The notes under the pieces: generated by a model
Seen by the model: only the letters and a program-made list of their open reading frames with translations
Told to the model about the DNA's origin: nothing
The model's database searches: none
Translations under genes and position numbers: made by a program
NCBI GenBank assembly: GCA_025964625.1
Contig: JAOPYL010000315.1
Location: 1 to 43,995 of the forward strand
Reading direction: 5' to 3'
DNA length: 43,995 nt
Source of the DNA: Actinoallomurus sp.
Lineage (GTDB): Bacteria > Actinomycetota > Actinomycetes > Streptosporangiales > Streptosporangiaceae
In this document: piece after piece, positions 13,219 through 22,829 of the stretch
How positions within the stretch are numbered: the stretch's first letter is position 1
How the letters are laid out: the number at the start of each line of letters is the position of its first letter

Positions 13219-14139
13219 ATGCGACGAATACTGGCCACTTCCATCGCCGCCGCCATTCCTGCCGTGCTTCCTATGCACATGGCTGACGCCCGTACCAAGC
13301 CGGCGCCTCCGCCCACGGTCGGCGCCCATGCGAAGCCCGGGTCTCCGCGCGGGCACGGCGCGCATGGGATGCACAGCCGACCGGCACCAGCACCGGCGAA
13401 CGACACGTACGGCAGACCAGACGGCAGACCAGACGGCAGACCAGACCCTCGCGCGAACGACGTGCAGGTCTCCGCCGACGACGACGGCGGCAGCCCGCAG
13501 GGCGGGCAGGAGTCGCAGGGCTCACACCAGGCCCATGGCTCGCACGAGTCGCACGAGGGACACCAGGCGCAGGACGCGCAGCAGTCGCACGGCCGGCCGG
13601 CGCACCGGTCCGACGCGAACGGCAACGCGAACAACCAACCGCAATCGCGGCCCGGGACAGGCCCCGACACCGGATATTCGATTCCGTCCGACGCGGACGC
13701 CGACCCGGCCATTCCACCGGAGGCGGTGTCGGCCCTCAAGGAGGTCGGCCAGACGCCGGACCAGGACATGAACGGGGACCAGGGCGCGAGGCGGATGACC
13801 GCCGCGGTGGGCCGTGCCGCCAAACCTGCCGCGGGCACGTCACAGCTCACACTCCGTACCACCGCCGGAACGAACGCCGCCCGCTCCGTGATACTGCGTT
13901 GCGATCCTCCCGGTGGCACTCACCCGAAGGCGGCGGATGCGTGCGCGGACGTCGCCAAGTCCCAGGGTGATCTCAAGCAGATGCCCGCCAGCAGCAACCC
14001 TCGGGCCTGCTTCATGATCTATGCCCCGGTGACGGTGAGCGCACAGGGCAACTGGCGCGGCCAGCCCCTGCAGTTCACCGCTCAGTTCCCGAACACCTGC
14101 GTGATGCGCGACAAGACCGGCTCGGTCTTCGACTTCTAG
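13219..14139 (+). CDS. Secreted protein with C-terminal subtilisin-inhibitor (SSI) domain
   Basis: 306-aa exported protein. Residues 1-24 form a signal peptide (MRRILATSIAAAIPAVLP...). Residues 25-205 are a low-complexity, His/Gly/Ser-rich spacer with an in-frame (GRPD)3 repeat and about 15 histidines between 36 and 130. Residues 208-306 are an SSI domain: LRCDPPGGTHPKAADACADV, then CFMIYAPVTV and GSVFDF at the end. The four cysteines 228, 242, 264 and 294 fit the two SSI disulphides. By alignment to SSI (Cys-Pro-Met-Val) the reactive-site P1 is Met266, predicting inhibition of subtilisin/chymotrypsin-like proteases. Classical SSI proteins lack such a spacer. An earlier ATG at 13153 would overlap the -10; the one at 13219 has a good ribosome site. 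Confidence 0.88.
   Translation: MRRILATSIAAAIPAVLPMHMADARTKPAPPPTVGAHAKPGSPRGHGAHGMHSRPAPAPANDTYGRPDGRPDGRPDPRANDVQVSADDDGGSPQGGQESQGSHQAHGSHESHEGHQAQDAQQSHGRPAHRSDANGNANNQPQSRPGTGPDTGYSIPSDADADPAIPPEAVSALKEVGQTPDQDMNGDQGARRMTAAVGRAAKPAAGTSQLTLRTTAGTNAARSVILRCDPPGGTHPKAADACADVAKSQGDLKQMPASSNPRACFMIYAPVTVSAQGNWRGQPLQFTAQFPNTCVMRDKTGSVFDF
13411..13446 (+). repeat. 12-bp in-frame tandem repeat, 3 copies
   Basis: Three exact copies of ggcagaccagac encode GRPD-GRPD-GRPD in the spacer of the SSI-domain protein. Being a multiple of three, copy changes would alter spacer length without breaking the frame. Confidence 0.9.
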
Positions 14140-14210
14140 CCGGTTGCGGCCGGAAGCCCTGAATAAGACCCGCGCGCTGGGGTAGGCGGGTTGGGCGAAG
14201 GGAGTCCGCG

Positions 14211-14639
14211 ATGGCGCAGAAAGACGTGAAGGTGCGCGACGTCATGACGCCTGAGCCGGTCACCCTCCCCCTCGACGCTCCGCTGACCGAGGCGGCACGC
14301 CTGATGCGCGATGAGGCGATCGGCGGTGTGCTGGTCACTCAGGGCGACCGGCTGTGCGGGTTGCTGACCGACCGCGACATCGTCGTGCGCGCGGTCGCCG
14401 AAGGACGGGACCTGACCGGCACGCGCCTCGCCGAGGTCTGCAGTGCGGGCATCGTGACGGTCAGCCCGGACGACGGGGCGGACGCCGCTCTGCGGCTCAT
14501 GCGTGAACTCGCGATCCGGCGGCTGCCCGTCGTCGAGGACGGCCGGCCGGTGGGCATCGTATCGATCAGGGACCTGAACCCCGACGAGGACGATGCCTCG
14601 ACTCTCGCCGACTCCGGTCTGGTGCCCCCGACCACGTAG
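14211..14639 (+). CDS. CBS-domain pair protein
   Basis: 142-aa cytosolic protein made almost wholly of two CBS motifs (about 8-60 and 72-125), which together form one nucleotide-binding Bateman module. Visible strands are VRDVMTPEPVTLPLDAPLTE, GVLVTQGDRLCGLLTDRDIV and RLPVVEDGRPVGIVSIRDL. Such proteins bind AMP/ATP or related ligands; the target is unknown. The ATG follows gggag at 14199-14203. The next gene (GAF-ANTAR) starts only 11 bp after its stop, so the pair is probably one transcript. Confidence 0.93.
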   Translation: MAQKDVKVRDVMTPEPVTLPLDAPLTEAARLMRDEAIGGVLVTQGDRLCGLLTDRDIVVRAVAEGRDLTGTRLAEVCSAGIVTVSPDDGADAALRLMRELAIRRLPVVEDGRPVGIVSIRDLNPDEDDASTLADSGLVPPTT

Positions 14640-14650
14640 CAGCGGCTACT

Positions 14651-15421
14651 TTGGAGCACGTGGCGTTCGAACCGCATATCAGCAGCGATCTCGCGGTGGA
14701 GATCGCCCGTCTCGGCCTGGTGCACGACGCGTCGGAGACCGCGACGCTGCGACGAGTGACCGAGCTGGCCACCCGTGCCGTCCACGGGTGCGCCGGCGCC
14801 ACCGGGGTGCGGTGGAGCGCGGGGGACCCGCCTGAGCCACTCGATCAGGTCGGCAGCCATCCCGACCTGGCGTATCTCGTCGAGATCCAATGCGCGCGCC
14901 GGTCCGGCCCCATCTTCGACGTGGCCCGCAGCGAGACTCCCCTCTTCTGTGACGACACGCTCGCCGAGACACGCTGGCCCGACTACACGCCCCGAGCGCT
15001 GGAGCGCGGAGTGCGGTGCTTCGTGACGACCGTCCACCGGACCGGGCCGGTGATCCTGACGCTGACGATGTACGGCGTCACGCCGGGCGCGCTGGACCGG
15101 CCGGAGCTCAACCTGGGCGCCCTGCTCACCGCCCAGGGCGGCGCGGCCGTGTCGAACACCAAGCACTACGAGGACGCTCACCGCACCGCCGTGCAACTGC
15201 GGCAGGCCGTCGAGGCGCGTGCCGTCGTCGACCAGGCAAAGGGCGTCTTGATGCACGCGATGGGCTGCGACGCGGACACCGCGTTCGACGAGCTCAAGCG
15301 GATCTCGCAGACCCGTCACGTCAAGCTGACCGCGCTCGCCCAGCGGATCGTGGCCGGGCACAGGCCCGATGACGATGATCATCGCAGGTCCGGCCTCCCC
15401 CGGCGCTCTGACGGCGATTAG
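14651..15421 (+). CDS. GAF-ANTAR transcription antitermination regulator
   Basis: 256-aa sensor-regulator. The N-terminal 160 residues form a GAF-type sensor (LGLVHDASETATLRRVTELA onward). The C-terminal ANTAR RNA-binding domain is at about 175-240: AVEARAVVDQAKGVLMHAMG, CDADTAFDELKRIS and VKLTALAQRIVAG, with the usual QAKG and alternating A/aromatic pattern. ANTAR proteins bind dual hairpins in nascent RNA to prevent termination. Two starts are possible: TTG 14651 or GTG 14660, the latter only 3 nt after ggag. It lies between the CBS protein and the PP2C phosphatase, which may share its signal. Confidence 0.9.
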   Translation: MEHVAFEPHISSDLAVEIARLGLVHDASETATLRRVTELATRAVHGCAGATGVRWSAGDPPEPLDQVGSHPDLAYLVEIQCARRSGPIFDVARSETPLFCDDTLAETRWPDYTPRALERGVRCFVTTVHRTGPVILTLTMYGVTPGALDRPELNLGALLTAQGGAAVSNTKHYEDAHRTAVQLRQAVEARAVVDQAKGVLMHAMGCDADTAFDELKRISQTRHVKLTALAQRIVAGHRPDDDDHRRSGLPRRSDGD

Positions 15422-15627
15422 AGTACGAGCAGCCGTCCCACGCCGATCACCCGTCGCGACCCCGCCACGCTGGAGGCATCATCCCCGCCCAGCACGAACC
15501 CACGTCTCTCCGGCTCGAGGCCGCCGCGCTGGAGACGCGCGCCGCCGAGCTGCGCAGCGCGGCTCTCCTGCCGGACGCCGACCGCGGCCCGCTCCTGGAC
15601 GCTGCCCTGGTCGAGCTTGAGCTGGCG

Positions 15628-17346
15628 GTGACCGCGCTGCGGGCGGACGGGGCCGCTCATGCGTCCGCTCAGGCCAGGACGGCGGCGGCCGACAGCGAGC
15701 GCCGGCTGTTGCGCACCGTCTTCCAGGACGCGCCCGTGCCGCTCTTCCTGCTCGAGCGGGACGGCACCGTACGGCGCGTCAACCGTCAGGCGGGTGCGCT
15801 CCTGGGTTCGTCGGCGGGCTACCTCACGGGAAAGCCGTTTCCGGTCTTCTGCGATCTGGCGACGCGGGCCACGGTCGGTTCGCACGTGGCCGGGGTGTTC
15901 CATTCGGGGCAACGGCGCCGTGCCCGGATACGCCTGCTGTCCAAGCACGGCCCGGTCCAGGCCGACGTGACGTTCGCGCGGGTCTGGGTGAGCGGCGAGC
16001 CGGACCCGCTGGTGATCGCGGCGACCGCGCCCTCGACCCGTGAACCGGCCGCCCAGGACCTTCCGCGGGTCGTCACCGCCACCGATGACGCGGTGGCCAC
16101 GGTCGTGCACCGCATGGACGTCCTCGCCACCGCCACCGGCATGCTGCTGGACGACGGCTCGTTCACGGAGTCAGTCGCGGTACGCCGCTGCGCCCGGCTG
16201 CTCGCCGCCGAGCTGGCCGACTGGGTCATCGTCGATCTCGAGCAGGACGACGAGCTGCTGCGCCACGTGGTGATCGGCCCGGACGACCAGCGCAGCGCGG
16301 AGGTCGCGCGGTCGCTCCAGGAGGTCCATCCCCTCCCCGGCTCGCTGCCGGCGTCCGTCCACGAGTCCGGCCGGTCGGCGCTGCAGGCTCACATCGACGA
16401 CCTTGACGCGCTCGGCACCGCGCCGACCGGCCTGCCGGTGTGCGGGCTGATCGAGGCATCGTCGCTCATGTGCGTGCCGCTGGACGACGGCGAGCGGTGC
16501 CTCGGCACTCTGACCCTGACCGTCACCGGTGAGCAGGGGCCGTTCGAGCTGATGGACCTCGGCCTCGTCGAGCGGATCGCCCGCAATCTCGCCCTGGTCA
16601 TCCGGGCCGGTCGGCGCTACCGGCGACGCGCGGTGATCGCCGAGCGGCTGCGGGCGGGCCTGCTGCCACGCGAGCTGCCCGCGATCCCCGGTGCCGAGGT
16701 CGCCGGCCGCCATCACCCGGCGACGCACGACACGGGCTTCGGCGGCGACTTCTATGAGGTGTTCCCGACCAGTGCGGGATGGGGCCTCGTCCTCGGCGAC
16801 GTGTGCGGAAAGGGCGAGGACACCGCCGCGGTGACCGCGACCGCGCGGCACGGCATCCGGCTGCTCGCCCGCTGGAACCCCAAACCCGCCGAGGTCCTGT
16901 CCATGGTGAACGAGGCGCTCATCGACGAAGAACGCTTCGTCACCGCCGCCATGGCCTGCGCGGAGCCCCGTACGCAGGGCGTGTCGATGACACTCGGCAG
17001 TGCCGGGCACCCGCCCGCCATCCTGATCCGGCGCGACGGCCTCATCCGCACGATGAGCGGTGGTGGCATTCCGCTCGGCCTGTTCGAGGACGACTTCGAG
17101 GTCGGGGTCGAGTCGCTCGACCTCGATCCGGGCGACACGCTGTTCCTGTACTCCGACGGCGTGCTCGAGGCGTGCGACCCGGCGCGGGTCCGGTTCGGCC
17201 ACGAACGGCTCATCGAGACCCTCGCAGCGCACGCCGACCGGCCGGTCGCCGACCTGGCCCAGGCCGTCGAACAGGCGCTACTGGAGTTCTGCGGGGGCGA
17301 CCTGCGCGACGACGTGTCCATGCTCGTGCTGCGCGTCACCGAGTAG
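15628..17346 (+). CDS. PAS-GAF-SpoIIE (PP2C) serine phosphatase
   Basis: 572 aa from the first ordinary start codon (GTG 15628). A PAS domain reads RRLLRTVFQDAPVPLFLLE and GTVRRVNRQAGALLG. A GAF domain spans about 180-340. The PP2C domain (345-572) has GFGGDFYEVFPTSAGWGLVL, GDVCGKGEDTA, LYSDGVLEACD and DDVSMLVL. Unlike the phosphatase at 6125 it lacks a HATPase domain. Coding character continues upstream of 15628 in the same frame to about 15478 (LRLEAAALETRAAELRSAAL, a coiled-coil-like helix), where TGGAGG (15471-15476) precedes ATC ATC but no ATG/GTG/TTG exists. The real start may be a rare ATC at 15478/15481. Likely target: an anti-anti-sigma factor encoded elsewhere. Confidence 0.9.
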   Translation: MTALRADGAAHASAQARTAAADSERRLLRTVFQDAPVPLFLLERDGTVRRVNRQAGALLGSSAGYLTGKPFPVFCDLATRATVGSHVAGVFHSGQRRRARIRLLSKHGPVQADVTFARVWVSGEPDPLVIAATAPSTREPAAQDLPRVVTATDDAVATVVHRMDVLATATGMLLDDGSFTESVAVRRCARLLAAELADWVIVDLEQDDELLRHVVIGPDDQRSAEVARSLQEVHPLPGSLPASVHESGRSALQAHIDDLDALGTAPTGLPVCGLIEASSLMCVPLDDGERCLGTLTLTVTGEQGPFELMDLGLVERIARNLALVIRAGRRYRRRAVIAERLRAGLLPRELPAIPGAEVAGRHHPATHDTGFGGDFYEVFPTSAGWGLVLGDVCGKGEDTAAVTATARHGIRLLARWNPKPAEVLSMVNEALIDEERFVTAAMACAEPRTQGVSMTLGSAGHPPAILIRRDGLIRTMSGGGIPLGLFEDDFEVGVESLDLDPGDTLFLYSDGVLEACDPARVRFGHERLIETLAAHADRPVADLAQAVEQALLEFCGGDLRDDVSMLVLRVTE

Positions 17347-17367
17347 ACCGCCACCGTCCGTCCGGCG

Positions 17368-17474
17368 AAGAATTTTCGATCCTTGGTTTAAGTTGCCACA
17401 CGACAAGGTAAATTCTTAAGCAGGTAACCGTGCCTAAGACGCAGGCACACCACGGGAGGGCGTTATCCGCCCTC
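17368..17474 (+). promoter_or_regulatory. AT-rich nested inverted repeat and two hairpins in the GT4 gene leader
   Basis: An unusually AT-rich nested inverted repeat lies at 17368-17417: AAGAATTT/AAATTCTT as outer 8-bp arms and CCTTG/CAAGG as inner arms around an 18-nt loop. It is followed by GTGCCT/AGGCAC (17430-17435/17443-17448) and by a 7-bp stem GAGGGCG/CGCCCTC (17456-17462/17468-17474, loop ttatc). The last ends just before a ggaggg ribosome site and a small ORF. It matches no riboswitch class I can recognise. It could be an operator plus attenuator or a structured RNA. Confidence 0.5.
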
Positions 17475-17492
17475 GACTTCCGGAGGGTGTGC

Positions 17493-17714
17493 ATGCGTAC
17501 TTCCAGTCTCGTCGTCATCGCTGGGCTGACGCACGCCTCTTCCTCCTTCACCGTGCCGGGTTCTCTTCCCGGCTGCGGACGCATGAGCGCATATATCCCC
17601 CGTGGCTGTCCCGCCGCCCGTCTCCGTCCCGCTCGACGGGGCACTCCACGGGCCGGGACGACCACGGTCCTCAACCCATACCGCCAACGGGTCCTCCAGG
17701 AGTCTGCCCGATGA
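17493..17714 (+). CDS. Possible leader ORF upstream of the glycosyltransferase (73 aa)
   Basis: ATG at 17493 follows a strong cggaggg site (17481-17487), and the frame runs to a TGA at 17712-17714 that overlaps the glycosyltransferase ATG in an ATGA junction. The product starts MRTSSLVVIAGLTHASSSFT, a short hydrophobic N-terminus, then becomes Pro/Arg-rich. Codon bias is weaker than in neighbouring genes, so it may be a translated regulatory leader rather than a functional protein. A GTG at 17489 in the glycosyltransferase frame competes for the same ribosome site. Confidence 0.35.
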   Translation: MRTSSLVVIAGLTHASSSFTVPGSLPGCGRMSAYIPRGCPAARLRPARRGTPRAGTTTVLNPYRQRVLQESAR

Positions 17715-18958
17715 ACATAGCCATGGTCTCCGTGCACGCCAGCCCCCTGAACGCGGAAATGCCGCCGCACGAAAGCCTTTCCACCCACGTCGCCGAACTC
17801 GCCCGCGGGCTGGGCCGGAAGGGACATCGCGTCACTGTCTACACGCACGGCGACGGCGCGGGCGACCGGGTGCGGTTCGCCCCAGGTGTGACCGTCGAGC
17901 ACCTCTCCGCCGGGGACGCGCTGCCGATGTCCGAAGACGACCTGCTGCCGCACATTCCGGAGTTCGCAGAGCAGCTGGCGCGACGCTGGACGGCCAACCG
18001 TCCCGACGTGATCCACGCGCACCACTGGATGAGCGGCCTCGCCGTGCTCTCCGGCGCCGACGGCCTCGACATCCCGATCGTGCAGACCTTCCACGAGCTC
18101 GCCTCACTCGAGCAGCGGCCCGGGCAGCCCGGATCGGCCGCCCGGATGCGGCTGGAGAAGGCCATCGGACGCAGCGTCCGCGCACTGATCGCCACCACCG
18201 AAAGCGAGCAAGCGGGGCTCGTCCAACTCAGGGTGGGCCGACCGCGCATCGCGACGGTGCCCTCCGGGGTGGATCTCGCCAGGTTCAGCCCGCAGGGCCG
18301 CCCGGCCCTTCCCCGCAGTGAGGCGCCGCGCCTCCTCACGCTGTCGCGATCGGCCGATTTTGAGGGCGTGGACACAGTGATCGAGGCCCTCGCCCGCATT
18401 CCGGACGCCGAGCTCGTCGTGGCCGGCGGCCCGCCGGTCGACGAACTCGGCGGCGACCAGGACATCTACCGGCTGCGGATACTGGCGAAGGAGGCCGGTG
18501 TCGCCGAGCGGGTCACCTTCCTCGGCGAGGTGGACCCCGCCGACACGCCCGCCCTGCTGCGCTCGGCGGACCTGACCGTGAGCCTGCCCTCATACGAGGC
18601 GTTCGGCCGGGTGCCGGTCGAATCCATGGCCTGTGGGACGCCCGTCGTCGTCTCGGCCGTGGGCGGTCACCTCGACACGGTCATCGACGGGGTGACCGGG
18701 ATGCACGTGCCGAGCGGGCGGCCCCTGGAGCTGGCCCGCCGCATCCGCGGCCTGCTCGCCGAGCCGACGCACCTCGCCGCCCTCGGGATCGCGGGGGTGG
18801 ACCGGGTTCAGTCCCGTTACTCCTGGGAACGGATCGCCGACGAGACGCTGAAGGTCTACGAGACCCTGCTCCCCGTCCCGGACGTCCCGGAGACCGCCGA
18901 TGCGGCGTCAGACGAGCCAGCCGAGCCGTCCAAGCCGGAGCTCGCCGTCGCGAGCTGA
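17711..18958 (+). CDS. GT4-family glycosyltransferase
   Basis: 415-aa GT-B retaining glycosyltransferase. The N-terminal domain starts MNIAMVSVHASPLNAEM and has HVAELARGLGRKGHRVTVYT and DVIHAHHWMSGLA. The C-terminal domain has the nucleotide-sugar site: PSGVDLARFSP, VDPADTPALLRSADLTVSLP, then YEAFGRVPVESMACGTPVVV with the E-x7-E motif, and GGHLDTVIDGVTG. It resembles MshA/sucrose-synthase-like GT4 enzymes; donor and acceptor are unknown. ATG 17711 is chosen because AGGAG is at 17698-17702; the frame is open back to 17489 but that part lacks homologous texture. It is preceded by a ~340-nt structured leader. Confidence 0.92.
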   Translation: MNIAMVSVHASPLNAEMPPHESLSTHVAELARGLGRKGHRVTVYTHGDGAGDRVRFAPGVTVEHLSAGDALPMSEDDLLPHIPEFAEQLARRWTANRPDVIHAHHWMSGLAVLSGADGLDIPIVQTFHELASLEQRPGQPGSAARMRLEKAIGRSVRALIATTESEQAGLVQLRVGRPRIATVPSGVDLARFSPQGRPALPRSEAPRLLTLSRSADFEGVDTVIEALARIPDAELVVAGGPPVDELGGDQDIYRLRILAKEAGVAERVTFLGEVDPADTPALLRSADLTVSLPSYEAFGRVPVESMACGTPVVVSAVGGHLDTVIDGVTGMHVPSGRPLELARRIRGLLAEPTHLAALGIAGVDRVQSRYSWERIADETLKVYETLLPVPDVPETADAASDEPAEPSKPELAVAS

Positions 18959-19011
18959 TCCACCGATCGAACCGCTGTGAGATCTGCGGGGCGAACGCGT
19001 TCACCGTCTCA

Positions 19012-21403
<2,392 letters not shown>

Positions 21404-21414
21404 CCGCGCTCGAA

Positions 21415-22713
21415 TCAGAAGTACTCGCCGCTGAGGTCGCCGGACGGCCACGTATCGACGGCCTCCGCGGCCTCGTGCAGGTCCGGGTCGATGTCGGCGT
21501 AGCTCTCGCCGGACGGGTCGTCCCGCTGGTCGAACATGACCGCCCAGGTCAGCCCGTCGAAGCGGCGGACGAGCAGCGTGTACGTGCCGGGCAGGCTCCC
21601 GTTGTGCCAGGTGTCGCGGCCCTCGGTGACCGGGCGCACGTGCCAGCCGCAACCGTAGTACGAGCCGTCCGCCCTGACGCCGGCCTCCGGAGGCGCGAAG
21701 GCACGGGAGACGGAGTCCTCGGCCAGCACCGTGGTCGCGCCGTCGTAGATCGTCGCGAACCTGGTGAGGTCCACCACCGAGGCCAGCCAGCCGCCGTTGA
21801 AGGCGTTGTTCTCGTGGTTGAAGGAGCCGTACGGCCCGGCGACCTGGCTGCCCGACGTGTCCATGACGGTCGTGCCCGTGTACTGCGAGTAGTAGGGCAC
21901 TTCGCCCGCGGCCTGGACGAGTGTGCGGCCGAGTCGCATCCGCTTGATCGCCAGGGGCGTGAACACCGTGCTCTGCACATGATCGGCGTACGCCGTCCCG
22001 GTGACCTTCTCGATGATCTCGCCGAGCAGCAGGTAGCCGTAGTTGCTGTAGGCGTAGGTCGTGCCGGGGGCGTGGTCGAGCCGGCGCGCCGTGACGTACC
22101 GGGCGATGTCGTCCCGGCCGATCGGAAGCCGCTTGCCGAGGTCGACCCCGATCGCCGAGTCGTAGAACAGCGGATCGTAGGAGACGTCACGGTCCCAGCC
22201 GCCGAGATGCTGCAGCAACCGCAGCACGGTGACGTCCTGCAGCCGGGAGTCGGCCGACGTGCTCAGGCCGAGGAGGTCGGCCACCCGGTCCGTCGGCTGG
22301 AGCCTGCCGTCCTGCACGAGCCGGAGCACGACGGTGGCGGTGACCGGCTTGGTGACGCTCGCGGTGCGGAACAGCGAGGTCGGCTGGGTGTTCAGCGTGG
22401 TGTCCGCGCTCCACGTGTAGCCGCGCGCCAGCACCAGCCGGCCCTGGCGGGCGACGGCCAGCGAGCCGCAGGTGATGTCGCGCGCCCGCATGAAGCTCTC
22501 CATCGTGGAGTCGAAATCACCGAGGCCGGCGAGGCGGCGGCCGGCGACCCGCCAGGCACGGGTCGCGGCGGCCTCGGCGGTGACCGTGGTGGCCTCGGCG
22601 GTGACCGGTACGGCGAGGGCCGCCCCGGCGAGCCCCAGGAGCTTGCCGAAGTCACGCCGGGAGAACTGGTCGGCCGTCAACGCCCCTCCAAGAACGCGCG
22701 GATACGAGATCAT
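21415..22713 (-). CDS. Tat-exported serine hydrolase (class C beta-lactamase/PBP-like)
   Basis: 432-aa extracytoplasmic serine hydrolase of the beta-lactamase/D-alanyl-D-alanine peptidase superfamily. The N-terminus has a twin-arginine motif FSRRDFGKLLGLAGAALAV, so it is folded before export by Tat. The catalytic SxxK is in FRTASVTKPVTATVV, YxN is YSNYGYLLLGEII, and the third box is probably HNGSLPGT. True beta-lactamases usually have KTG at the third box; the HNG form suits an esterase or peptidase. The physiological substrate is unknown. It is convergent with lepB, with only 11 bp between stops. Confidence 0.9.
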   Translation of the reverse strand: MISYPRVLGGALTADQFSRRDFGKLLGLAGAALAVPVTAEATTVTAEAAATRAWRVAGRRLAGLGDFDSTMESFMRARDITCGSLAVARQGRLVLARGYTWSADTTLNTQPTSLFRTASVTKPVTATVVLRLVQDGRLQPTDRVADLLGLSTSADSRLQDVTVLRLLQHLGGWDRDVSYDPLFYDSAIGVDLGKRLPIGRDDIARYVTARRLDHAPGTTYAYSNYGYLLLGEIIEKVTGTAYADHVQSTVFTPLAIKRMRLGRTLVQAAGEVPYYSQYTGTTVMDTSGSQVAGPYGSFNHENNAFNGGWLASVVDLTRFATIYDGATTVLAEDSVSRAFAPPEAGVRADGSYYGCGWHVRPVTEGRDTWHNGSLPGTYTLLVRRFDGLTWAVMFDQRDDPSGESYADIDPDLHEAAEAVDTWPSGDLSGEYF

Positions 22714-22829
22714 GATGCTCCGCGACGCGCTCGTCGACCGGCCGACGGGCCGTGGCGCGCCGAACGCCTGCGCGCGGCACCGCGAAAATCGGTTGGGGCG
22801 CCTGCGGACATGGCCCAGACTGGGCTGAC

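Noticed and set aside
13411-13446. CRISPR-like repeats
   Set aside because: The 12-bp units are contiguous, without spacers, and in frame within a protein gene.
17489-17710. N-terminal extension of the glycosyltransferase from GTG 17489
   Set aside because: A well-spaced AGGAG precedes ATG 17711, and GT4 homology begins exactly there; the upstream residues are low-complexity.
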